Shown here: positions 10,501-18,174 of the stretch, piece by piece
How the letters are laid out: each line of letters starts with the position of its first letter
Numbering within the stretch: position 1 is the stretch's first letter
DNA from: a virus
Strand: one strand, 5' to 3'
Length of the DNA stretch: 64,000 bases
Virus record (IMG/VR): IMGVR_UViG_3300025466_000023
Location: 1 to 64,000 of that record
The notes under the pieces: model-generated
What the model saw: the letters and a program-made list of their open reading frames with translations, nothing else
What the model was told of the DNA's origin: nothing
Database searches by the model: none
Made by a program: the position numbers and the translations under genes

Positions 10501-12406
10501 TACCTGATACAAACAAGTTTTGGCTAATTGTTGCTGTGTTGTTTACAAACAACTGACCGTTCACTGTAGCTGTTGTCTGTACTGTAACTTGATTTAATGT
10601 TGTAATATTAGTTACGGTCAAGCCATCTAATGTTGGATCGGCAGTAAACGCGGTAACCTGTATGGTGTTATTTGGGAATATGATACGACCATACTGATCA
10701 AATTTCCATGTGCTAGATCCAGATTTAACATATACGCTATCAGTGATATCTAGTTGACTAGAGTTACTGTTACCAGTCAATTGAATTCCAGAACCAAATA
10801 CTGCACTGGCATTAGAAGCAGTTAATGTAATAGTACCAAATGAATTATTTGTTTGAACAACTATACTATCTGTACTACTTGCACCACTTGTTAGAGTCAA
10901 TGTGTTACCATTACTTGCTGTAATGTTGCTTGACTGAATTGTTAATGCGCTATCAAATGTTGCACCATTATTAATAGTAGCACCGAGAGGCATTGATACC
11001 GGAGTATCAGCTGGGCCAGTAAATGAAGGTGCAAGGATTCTTGCATTAACTTTAAAGTATGAACCACCAACATTAAAATATGTGTTGCCTACAGATACTA
11101 CTTGTAGATCGTGTGTTCCTGTATTTTGTAATAGGTGGAAGTGATTATCTGTCGTAGGAATCTTGAATACTAATGCCTGGAGATTGTTATCAACAATAAG
11201 GTCTCCGGTTATTAGTCCACTACCTGTAATGTTTGTATTACCGTAGATATTTGTTACAACAGCTTTACCTGAATCACCGATGTTTAAATCACCGTAAGGT
11301 AAGATATACAAGTCTTGTTGATTTACATTTGTAGTAATCAATTCGCCGCTGGCGCCAATCATAGGCCCTAAACTAATACCACCAATTTGATGTGTTAGTG
11401 TAGCAGTGGCAATTAATGTTCCAAGTATAGTTGTAGCACTAGAAGCAATAACTGGACGAGTTAATAGGATATTTCCTATAGGACTTAATGTATAGTCTGC
11501 GGCCGCAGTTGTTGTGCTTACAGTTAATGGGGCACCTAAGTTTAGTGCGCCATTGATGATTAAGTTGCTGTTAACAACAGTATTTGGGCCAGTTGGTTGT
11601 AAAGTTAAATCACCCTGTGTAGTTCCAATAATGGTAACTGCTTGAGTAATTGTTGAGTAACTGTATGTAATATTGCCCACTTGATGAGGAATAACATCAA
11701 CTGGTAGGAATCCAGTGTTATCTAAATAAGGAACTCTGTGCCAAATATCTTGTGTGGCAATATAATAAACACTCGAACTGCTAACTGCTGTAGCTGTGTT
11801 TAATGTCAAAATTGTAACAGGAGTTGTACCTTGTTGGACAACTAGATTTGTTACAGGATAAGCATTGTAGTTTGTATCGTAAACTACCCATGTACCTGAG
11901 ATATAATTTTGAGATGCGCCAAGTGCGGCACCATGCACGTAAGTCGATGATGTAACTAACGATGCAGTAGAAATTGTTGTAACAGTAGCGGTATTGGTAC
12001 CAGTTCCCTGCTGTGTTCCGCCAAATGTAGGATCAAATATAGGATTAAACGCAAAACTAGGACTGAAACTGCCTGTGCTTACATATAGTAAATTGTTGTC
12101 TGTATCTAGTGTGCCAGCAGAATCGCCTATCGAACCTGTTAAATGTCCTGGGGCTCCAACGTGAACTGTTTGTCCTATGCTGATAACACCGTCTGGGGTA
12201 ACGTTTATACCTTGTCCTACTCGTACTGTTCCTGTAGTATATTGATTTGCAATAGGCACTAAAATATTGCTGAGACTATTAGCAATAGCAGTAAAGTTAG
12301 AATTGATTTTATTAAATGCTACGTTAACGGTATCTGCGTTACCTGAATAGGTACTTGTACCTACTTTAACGTATTGAAAACTTATTCTGTTGGTTGCTGT
12401 GGTCAT
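4571..12406 (-). CDS. Giant repetitive tail fibre protein (2611 aa)
   Basis: One uninterrupted frame of 2611 codons. The first ~250 residues include LDTDNNLLYVSTGSFSPSF and look like an attachment or linker region. Residues ~800-1300 are a long tandem array of a ~35-residue beta repeat (NKFTVSSSTGNTVIAGTLQV style). Modules of the GALQVTGGVGIGG type follow. Residues ~2250-2500 repeat the GTGISVSASTGSVTITNTGVTAFNG type. The C-terminus (LPTNTAGRSITIKDESG through GSNWFII) matches the tip common at the end of phage fibre proteins. It is expected to form a trimeric beta-helical or triple-spiral shaft for adhesion. A TAAATA promoter and an AGGAG ribosome site precede the start. Confidence 0.85.
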   Translation of the reverse strand: MTTATNRISFQYVKVGTSTYSGNADTVNVAFNKINSNFTAIANSLSNILVPIANQYTTGTVRVGQGINVTPDGVISIGQTVHVGAPGHLTGSIGDSAGTLDTDNNLLYVSTGSFSPSFAFNPIFDPTFGGTQQGTGTNTATVTTISTASLVTSSTYVHGAALGASQNYISGTWVVYDTNYNAYPVTNLVVQQGTTPVTILTLNTATAVSSSSVYYIATQDIWHRVPYLDNTGFLPVDVIPHQVGNITYSYSTITQAVTIIGTTQGDLTLQPTGPNTVVNSNLIINGALNLGAPLTVSTTTAAADYTLSPIGNILLTRPVIASSATTILGTLIATATLTHQIGGISLGPMIGASGELITTNVNQQDLYILPYGDLNIGDSGKAVVTNIYGNTNITGSGLITGDLIVDNNLQALVFKIPTTDNHFHLLQNTGTHDLQVVSVGNTYFNVGGSYFKVNARILAPSFTGPADTPVSMPLGATINNGATFDSALTIQSSNITASNGNTLTLTSGASSTDSIVVQTNNSFGTITLTASNASAVFGSGIQLTGNSNSSQLDITDSVYVKSGSSTWKFDQYGRIIFPNNTIQVTAFTADPTLDGLTVTNITTLNQVTVQTTATVNGQLFVNNTATISQNLFVSGSATISGNLTVLGASTIVNSTSTAVQDAVIDIGGGPNGTMLTANDGLDKGLVLHYFRTQATRMFLGRDAVSGRLQLRDNIDPGVGPSANSDFTSGGVWGGATFGSLILAGGQNATGYNNGTGDLQIAGGAAISGDLWVGGSLNLQGGDITIGSATFDNGLTVAGSASPNTKFFTVNTGGITPSNTFVVDSATGNTQIFGTLQVNGTGLISGAVNLQNTLSVANDFSVNTNKFTVASATGNALIAGTLGVTGAVNLSNNLNVGGTFDIGNNKFLVVASSGNTSIAGNIVSSGTFALASDFNVNVNKFNVQGSTGNTGVAGTLNVTGATGLLSTLNVTGATQLSSTLNVTGNLDVGANVFTVNSANGNTVVQGTLTVTNSVLFNSGLTVQGAAYLNSLANVAGNFSVNTNQFTVSSVDGSIATNGNANVNGNLILQGTATVYGSLGVSQAVTLNSTLAVASDFNVNSGLFTVTALNGNTGIAGTLSVTGASSLSNSLYVVGAVTLNSGQTVQGQVAFNNPTNSSNTQTGSLVVAGGVGIGQNVNIGGSLYVSNGIIFGAGVQMAGSLQLAGNKFTVSSSTGNTVIAGTLQLGSDFAINTNQFTVQGSTGNTYVGGTLQINNNTTIAGTEIITGPNSVANTLVVKGFTTGDQILIGTNPTAGQGIKLSISNAANSAYAPLNIYSSAVNYNLNGNPQLTISSTGVVNMLSATASTSTNTGALQVTGGVGIGGSANIGGSATVGGSLIVTNNVQAVQGQFSGNVTDNNQRVLVNVVPSGSSGINISNLTKTGSTVTFTINNLGVNTLAGTTNNIVVSQSTGSVTVNLGTTGTAGTYAYASSLTTDQFGRVLSVTANTATGTGPSVLATSPTVNTPTIVGQFTATGYTGYLYGNGSGAVTASTTLPGAVVTGTVPAAYTATVLTATQNFSLSGDVSSPTVGFNGTAGVILNATLATVTQGSGNNFVKIALDTKGRVVGNSAVTALDVVNTIGATSVQNASQLLTSVATSNTNFYSSFVLGNSSYQTNWVYPGHTFNPGTGVLTSPAMAVTATTAASSTSSGALQVAGGVGIGGALWVGGSTYIAGDLIVDGNQTFVNSTNIQTGDVGLYLSTASINAAIAVNSGIYIGPTSQVYASFTFDGNSGSPTPAGWKSSASINPTVNGYFGLGTGALQWANLYATQVYDNNNRVLTNISQGTGTVIVSTGATTKAIYLSPATTSVMGGVKIGTGLSVAVDGTLSTNASAIATATNTSLGVIKVGSYLLASGDGSVYLPQPIYTTATVTFSTATVTNGLTVNNLTANSSISVAGQLTIAGSTLEASNGTNLTLDSGSSAGDGISINLLNATGSLSLLDAVGDGLQISPGEIQLTGGNGSSVLLMGTSNVTLQAQSTQVNPWAFGAKAITFPDLSVQIGAAISATVTATNLALGYVKLGNNVYGAGDGTISVHTATNAAAGAVKIGAGIYVSADGTISIPAGGGGVASISAGTGTHITASTGNVVIYVGQAVETTSAVTFGSVTSTGNVTDNGNRVITSVTPTAGGAINISNLTSSGPSASFTINNLGVTSLTGSTNINVSQSTGSVTVSHNTFSNFVVGNVTSTGTVAAPTINDNGNRVITSVTPTAGTAINISSVTTTGPASSFTINNLGVTALTGAPTIKVSASTGSITITDVGVTAIQPGTGITVNANTGSVTVTNAGVLTFNGSSGNVFGVGSATAGTGISVSASTGSVTITNTGVTAFNGATGSILGVNSVNAGTNVAVSATTGSVTVSVPNIGVTAVNGSTGSVLVVSSVTAGTGINLSASTGSVTITNIGVQTITGTANQVIVNANTGSVTLTTPQNIGTNSSPTFLGLTTTGTVSLTGGQVTIGAGTAGTIDNMVIGATTATTARVTGLTVGYASVTSTPFTATNSTYIIGVNHTGATAITLPTNTAGRSITIKDESGAASTNPITITPPSGTIDGQASLTLAINYGAYSLYCSGSNWFII

Positions 12407-12430
12407 TCTAAAAAGGCTCCTAGGACCCAG

Positions 12431-12436
12431 TATTTA
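12431..12436 (-). promoter_or_regulatory. Late-type promoter (GTAAATAC) before the giant fibre
   Basis: TAAATA core 24 nt upstream of the 2611-aa fibre ATG. The leader carries an AGGAG ribosome site, so this is a normal leadered late transcript. Confidence 0.55.
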
Positions 12437-12459
12437 CCGGATTTAAAAGATTTCTTTTC

Positions 12460-14025
12460 TTAGGAGGTCGAGATAGTTGTTGGATTCGGACCATTAAATG
12501 GTTGATATAAAATAGCGTTTGCACCGCCTTGCAAGCTGGCATAGTTAAGATATACTGTGCTAGTGGTGGCGCCATAAAAAGTTTCATTTAAAAGATTTGG
12601 AGTCGAATTCTGTGCTATCCAGTTATTGACCATAGATTGATTGTAAAATGGTCTTGCCTGCATCAAACATGCCACAATACCTGCTACCTGTGGGCATGCT
12701 TGACTCGTTCCTGAGATTTTATTAAGATAAAAATTTGTGTTTGCTGTACTTGTGCTAACTGAACTACGTGTGTCCACTACAGCGTTAAAAATATAGGTAC
12801 TAGAACTATAAGCTCCCATGATGTAATTTCCGGGAGAAAACACGTTTATTCTAGGACCCGTGCTACTAAAAGAAATCTTATGCTCTGGAACGCCTGCTTG
12901 ACTTAGCGCACCTACACATATAACTCCCGTGGCGGCACCAGGAGTAGTTCCTTGATGATAATAGTATTTGTTATTACCAGAATCTATCCAATAGTTATTA
13001 TAATCAGCGCCGCCGGGTACATCTATTTTCATGCTATTGTTACCTGCAGAAGCTGTAAAAATAATACCCGATCTCTGGCATGCTAAGATTTGAGCTTCAA
13101 TCGCAGTAACGCGAATTCCGTGACTTGCTTGGGCTAGTGTTCCTCCGTATGGTGGGATCTGTCCGTATATAGGATTTGGACCAATAGTAGGATGCAAGGT
13201 ACCTTGATAGTTAGTACCAGTCATGTTCGTATATGCTTGATCATATCCCCAACTTTGAGAGCATATAGTAGGAGCCCTCCACCCAAATTTATTTGGAGTC
13301 TTAGCGAGGTGAAATGCTTGTACTGTTTCTAGTGCAGATAAAGGATCAGTATAGGTATTAGAGTTGATAGTCGAATCTATGATATTAATCATGTAGATAT
13401 TGGCCTTTTTAGCCCAACCGTTGGTATTTCCTGCCGCAATACTGGCCACATTAGTACCATGTCCGTCACTATCACCCATCCAACTGGATCCGGGGTTACC
13501 AGTCATAATACCAAACTGTTTCCAATCTATATCAACTACACGACTGCCGCCCGTGCCATCTGGGTTAACAGAAAATTCAGGATGGAACTTTAAAATACCT
13601 GTATCTAGAAATACAATATCAACCCCTGTACCATCTAAGGTATAACTAAAATTTGTTAAAGTAGTTTGGGCTCCAAACGGATCTGCTGTTGCGATACATC
13701 TTGCTAACCCCCAGTTATTTTCTTGCGGAATGATCCCAGTGGTATCTTTGCTGAATGTACCAGTTACAATGTTGTGATGGACAATCTTAGCACCTAATTC
13801 TAAAGGATCTCTATGTGCATCCCATATTCTAGGATCATTTTTTAATGCTTCTGCTTCTTCTGGTGTTAAGATATATTCAGCATTATGATCGCTTTGTGGG
13901 CGAGGATTGACACATTCTACAGGACGATCAGGTATATTAGAGTCACCAGTAGATGGTGATGTTAATTCAATATGAACATCATCCTTATGGTCTGGATCAG
14001 TAACAACAACGTAGTATCTATACAT
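12460..14025 (-). CDS. Subtilisin-like serine protease (S8 family)
   Basis: Protein of 521 aa with an intact S8 catalytic triad: Asp141 in FLDTGIL, His189 in DGHGTNVASIAAG and Ser441 in GTSQACPQVAG. The oxyanion Asn is in the ASAGNN segment near 329. Residues 1-~95 could be a prodomain or docking domain, with no classical signal peptide. The gene sits inside the fibre locus, 2 nt from one fibre stop and 53 nt from the next promoter-bearing gene. A virion-associated processing or host-surface-digesting protease is therefore likely. S8 proteins occur in structural clusters of some T4-like marine phages, which is family knowledge; the substrate here is unknown. The frame is intact. Confidence 0.92.
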   Translation of the reverse strand: MYRYYVVVTDPDHKDDVHIELTSPSTGDSNIPDRPVECVNPRPQSDHNAEYILTPEEAEALKNDPRIWDAHRDPLELGAKIVHHNIVTGTFSKDTTGIIPQENNWGLARCIATADPFGAQTTLTNFSYTLDGTGVDIVFLDTGILKFHPEFSVNPDGTGGSRVVDIDWKQFGIMTGNPGSSWMGDSDGHGTNVASIAAGNTNGWAKKANIYMINIIDSTINSNTYTDPLSALETVQAFHLAKTPNKFGWRAPTICSQSWGYDQAYTNMTGTNYQGTLHPTIGPNPIYGQIPPYGGTLAQASHGIRVTAIEAQILACQRSGIIFTASAGNNSMKIDVPGGADYNNYWIDSGNNKYYYHQGTTPGAATGVICVGALSQAGVPEHKISFSSTGPRINVFSPGNYIMGAYSSSTYIFNAVVDTRSSVSTSTANTNFYLNKISGTSQACPQVAGIVACLMQARPFYNQSMVNNWIAQNSTPNLLNETFYGATTSTVYLNYASLQGGANAILYQPFNGPNPTTISTS

Positions 14026-14026
14026 A

Positions 14027-17000
14027 TTAGAATGTTGAATCTAGTGAGTATGGTCTTAGGTAGCAACCAGTGAAGTAGGTTCCGCCACCTGCACTTTGTG
14101 GTAGTGTATAACTATTACCAGTATTTTGATACAACCATATTTCAATATAGTCTGTACCGGCTGTTAGCATATCAACTACCGCAGATACAACCACTGTACC
14201 GGAGTTAGCCGCAGAGTTTGGAATAACACTTCCCTGTCTATATGGTCCACCATTCTTATAAATCGCCAACTGTGTTACACCTGTTGCGGATGATTTTGGA
14301 ACTGATACACTAGCGGAAATTTGATAGAACCCAGGGACAGTTGGGATCCAGCAGTTACCAGTGCCGCCAGAACCACCGCTAGCTGTTTTCCAAGAGTTGC
14401 TGTTTGTATCCCAGTTGACTGAATTAAATATTACCTTTTGGAAAGATCCACTAGTAATAACTTGGTTAGTAGTAGTTGCTAATACACTAACAGTTGGGCC
14501 CACCCCAATCGGTCTTTGACCTTGGTCAAAGAATCCAGTAGCATAGATAGCACCCTGTACACCAACACCACCAGTGACTTGAAGTGCACCAGTTGTTGTA
14601 TTGATCGCAGTAGTACCATTTGTGATATTAACAGAACCAGATACAGTACCACCAGACCATACTGTACTAGTGCTCAACGGATAACCATTTAAGTAGAAAG
14701 CACCTGCCCATATACCGCCATCAACTGCAAGGGCGTTGTTTGTTTTAACTGTTGTACTTGTGCTGGCATTTTGAATATACATCTTATTAGTAATAGTACC
14801 ACCGTTAAACACAGTTGATGTGCTTAATGGGTAACCGTTTACTAGAATGCTAGTTGGGGTAGCCGCAGAACCAATGTAAACGTTACCGTTAATACCGACA
14901 CCACCATTGACTGTTAAAGCACCAGTAAAGCTACTTGTAGATGTTTGAGTGTTAGTAATAGTTAAGATGTTGGTCATCGTTAACTGTGGAATGTTTTGTA
15001 TACGTGCAAAACCAGCTTGGTTGTACATACGCTGTGTAACAGTATCGATTGTTTCGACGCTAGAAATAGTAATCGATCCAGTATTACCAGTTTGATAGTA
15101 TGCTGTACCTGCACCACTACCCGCACCAGTTGCGTAGAACTGCTGTCCTACGTTATTAGTTGGAGAACCGATAGCAGTAAAGTTTGTATAGTTACCAACA
15201 GTACCTGTTGTTAAAATAGTATACTGCTTACCAATCTTAAAGTTACCAGCAGTATCTGTAAATTGTACAGGTGTTCCACCAGTTATCGCTAGACCTTGTA
15301 CACCGTTTGTTAATGCAGTTTGTATATCTGTAACACCAACGTTTGTTATTGTAGCAACGTATGTACCGTATTGTGTCGATGTTGCAATGCTAATAAAGTT
15401 TCCAGCAAATTGGAATCCGGTATTCAACGGTGAACCATTAACTTGGATGTTAGAAGCGTTAACTGTTCCAGCAACGTTCAAGTTGCCGCCAACACCAACA
15501 CCACCTGTTACAGTTAATGCACCGCTTGTTGAAGCATTAGAAGGCGTAGCATTAGTAATGTTTATTTGATTTGTAGTTGTATAACCTAGGTTTGTTACAA
15601 TCTGTAATGTTGCGCTACTACTGATTAAAACAGCACCTGTTGTTGTGCTGACTCCAATACCAGTTCCGCCTTGGACACTAGTAACACTACTACCCAATGT
15701 AGCAACTGTAACTACAGGACTACCGTTTGAATATATAGATGGTGAACTAATAATATTAGCTGTCAGAGTTCCTTGTACGCCAACACCACCAGCAACAACT
15801 AATGCACCTGTGTAAATGTTAGTCGAACCCAAAGCACTTTGAATATTGATACTACCTACGTTAGTTAAATTGCCACTGCCGTCCCACTGTGCTTTTAGAT
15901 TTCCAACACCATCTGAAAGAGTTACATAGCCATTGTACTGTGCTGACGCTATCGAGCTACCAGCATATCCACCTATAATAACTTGATTAGAAGCTGAGGT
16001 TAATGCACTACCTGCTCCATAACCTAGCATCACTAGGTTAGTTCCTGTTGCGCTACCCAACGAGCCTGCACCAATGGAAATAGTATTTGCACCAGCTCGA
16101 CTTACTGTATTTTGTATGCTAGAACCAATTAATATATTATTGTTAACTGCTGAGCCTGCATTGTTTAATATGTTAGCACCGATAACAACGTTGTTTGAAC
16201 CGTTGCCTGTACCTACTTGTGCTTGGAAACCCACAGCAATATTGTTCTGTCCTGTTTGTAGTTGAGAACCTGCGTAGTTACCTAATAAGGTATTTTGAGT
16301 ACCGTTAGTTAATCCAATACCTGCAGAGTATCCAACACCAACGTTGTCATTGGTTTGTACAAACTGCAATGCGCTAGCACCTATAGCAGTAATGTATCGA
16401 CCACTTGAGTTTCTTGCAAGAGCGTTAGTACCTACTGCTACGTTATTAGCCTGACTACCTCCACCAGCACCTACTGTAACTCCGTTAAAGTTAGAATCCG
16501 CACCTGTATAGATCGAACCTGCAACTCCAACGCCTGCAGAGTTAGTTCCGTATAAACCAACTATCAATGCACCTGTTATTGGACTTGTACTTGCTGTAGC
16601 TGTAGTAATTTGTATAGGAGCAGTTGATGTTACCTGTCCTGTTGCTTGTAATTGTAAATCGTTGGCACTACCTATGATAGTTAAGCCAGTTCCTGTTGTT
16701 GTAATGCTAGTAGCTGTAATACTTCCGTTAACTATTAAGCTACCTGTAACAGTAAAGTTACCGTTAGCACCTAGATTCAATGTACCATCTGATGTGGCAC
16801 TTAGTCCATAACCAACTTTAATAACACCAGCGGTTGCTGTAGTAGCAACAGGCAAACCATTTGCTGACACGCTAATGGTTCCATCTACTGCGGCTGAGAT
16901 GCCAGAACCAATTTTAACACCACCCAATAAGAATGATGTTGCTGTCAATAAGTTCTGTTGTGGTACTTCAATAGTTCCGTCTGATGTGATTATCACACCA

Positions 17001-18148
17001 GCACCAATCTTAACACCACCTAATGTATTTGCTGTTGCAGTTGTTAATACCTGTGCCAAAGCAGTTAAAGTACCAGCAGAGCTAATTGATAATCCACTGC
17101 CCACAATAACTGTACCAGCTGTGGTTGTTGTAGCTGTGCTTATGCTTACAACGGCTGTGTTGCTTAACACACCGCTTGGATCAATGCTTAACCCGCTACC
17201 TACAATGATACCACCGATCGTTGTTGTACTCGCCGGTAACAATGCAAACGATAATGTATTATTAACTGCAATGGTCACTGAACGATTGGTTGGATTGGTA
17301 AACAATTGAACGTTGTTTCCTCCAACGAAAGTAATCGAATCTGTGTTACTGCTAGCTGTTACTAAACTTTGTCCTGCTACTACAATCTTTCCAAATGCTT
17401 TTTGTCCGTCAACATAAGATTTATTAGCGGCATCACCTGCACTCTGAGGACTAGCTAAGTTTAGAATTCGCTTGTTAGTTAGATCTAAGTTGCCTCCCGG
17501 TGCAATAGCCAAGTCGCCTGAACTTGTAATCGTAGTTGCTGTTAATTTTGTTGTAATAATATCAGGTGCAGTTAAAATTCCTTGAACACCTAAATTGGTT
17601 CCATCAAATGTAATGTTTGTACCAGTTACCGTAGTTGTGTTGTAATATACAGCAAGAGTTCCTTTGGTTCCATTGCCTACGTTACCAGATCCACCGCCAC
17701 CTGATCCTCCACCGCCGCCTGCACCACTACCATTAAAGGTAATAGTGTTAGCAACAGGATCAGCTGTAATAGTTAAACCGCCTTGTCCAATAAAAGATAA
17801 TGCACTAGTTGTTTGAGTCAACGCAACTGATCCAACGTTAATCTGTTGGAATCCGGGAACAGCACTTAAAGTTCCATCAATCGCAATAGATAGGTTAGCA
17901 CCAACTTTGATACCGCCAAGTAGGTTAGATTGAGCCGGTTGTAGAACAAACATTTCCGGAATGTTTAATAGATCGCTGTATTGTCCACTGACTGCAACTG
18001 CTGATAAATTATTTTCGATTACAGTACGTAACGAACCTACAGTTATGTTGTGTGTTCCCTGGTCCGTTTGGTTAACAATCGGCAATAGGTCATTTGATGT
18101 GACTTTTGCACTCGCTAACGACGGTAATTGTGAAATCTTTACGCCCAT
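14027..18148 (-). CDS. Tail fibre with YadA-head-like repeats and C1q-like C-terminus
   Basis: Protein of 1373 aa. The N-terminal ~500 residues hold several LGGVKIGAGV..DGTI modules and a Gly-rich hinge near residue 150. The middle (~600-760) is a run of NVAVGTNALA / GVGYSAGIGL / NIAVGFQAQV / NVVIGANIL repeats, which resemble YadA-type left-handed parallel beta-roll heads. The last ~130 residues (WIPTVPGFYQISASVSV through YFTGCYLRP) resemble a C1q/TNF-like jelly-roll tip. All three features fit a trimeric adhesin fibre. It is likely co-transcribed with the 574-aa fibre upstream. Confidence 0.82.
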   Translation of the reverse strand: MGVKISQLPSLASAKVTSNDLLPIVNQTDQGTHNITVGSLRTVIENNLSAVAVSGQYSDLLNIPEMFVLQPAQSNLLGGIKVGANLSIAIDGTLSAVPGFQQINVGSVALTQTTSALSFIGQGGLTITADPVANTITFNGSGAGGGGGSGGGGSGNVGNGTKGTLAVYYNTTTVTGTNITFDGTNLGVQGILTAPDIITTKLTATTITSSGDLAIAPGGNLDLTNKRILNLASPQSAGDAANKSYVDGQKAFGKIVVAGQSLVTASSNTDSITFVGGNNVQLFTNPTNRSVTIAVNNTLSFALLPASTTTIGGIIVGSGLSIDPSGVLSNTAVVSISTATTTTAGTVIVGSGLSISSAGTLTALAQVLTTATANTLGGVKIGAGVIITSDGTIEVPQQNLLTATSFLLGGVKIGSGISAAVDGTISVSANGLPVATTATAGVIKVGYGLSATSDGTLNLGANGNFTVTGSLIVNGSITATSITTTGTGLTIIGSANDLQLQATGQVTSTAPIQITTATASTSPITGALIVGLYGTNSAGVGVAGSIYTGADSNFNGVTVGAGGGSQANNVAVGTNALARNSSGRYITAIGASALQFVQTNDNVGVGYSAGIGLTNGTQNTLLGNYAGSQLQTGQNNIAVGFQAQVGTGNGSNNVVIGANILNNAGSAVNNNILIGSSIQNTVSRAGANTISIGAGSLGSATGTNLVMLGYGAGSALTSASNQVIIGGYAGSSIASAQYNGYVTLSDGVGNLKAQWDGSGNLTNVGSINIQSALGSTNIYTGALVVAGGVGVQGTLTANIISSPSIYSNGSPVVTVATLGSSVTSVQGGTGIGVSTTTGAVLISSSATLQIVTNLGYTTTNQINITNATPSNASTSGALTVTGGVGVGGNLNVAGTVNASNIQVNGSPLNTGFQFAGNFISIATSTQYGTYVATITNVGVTDIQTALTNGVQGLAITGGTPVQFTDTAGNFKIGKQYTILTTGTVGNYTNFTAIGSPTNNVGQQFYATGAGSGAGTAYYQTGNTGSITISSVETIDTVTQRMYNQAGFARIQNIPQLTMTNILTITNTQTSTSSFTGALTVNGGVGINGNVYIGSAATPTSILVNGYPLSTSTVFNGGTITNKMYIQNASTSTTVKTNNALAVDGGIWAGAFYLNGYPLSTSTVWSGGTVSGSVNITNGTTAINTTTGALQVTGGVGVQGAIYATGFFDQGQRPIGVGPTVSVLATTTNQVITSGSFQKVIFNSVNWDTNSNSWKTASGGSGGTGNCWIPTVPGFYQISASVSVPKSSATGVTQLAIYKNGGPYRQGSVIPNSAANSGTVVVSAVVDMLTAGTDYIEIWLYQNTGNSYTLPQSAGGGTYFTGCYLRPYSLDSTF

Positions 18149-18174
18149 CTTATTTTCCTAATAATTTAATTTTT

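Noticed and set aside
4571-12406. Possibility that the tail-fibre repeats are a CRISPR or tandem-repeat array
   Set aside because: The repeats are imperfect, in frame and protein-coding, with no constant repeat and unique spacer pattern.
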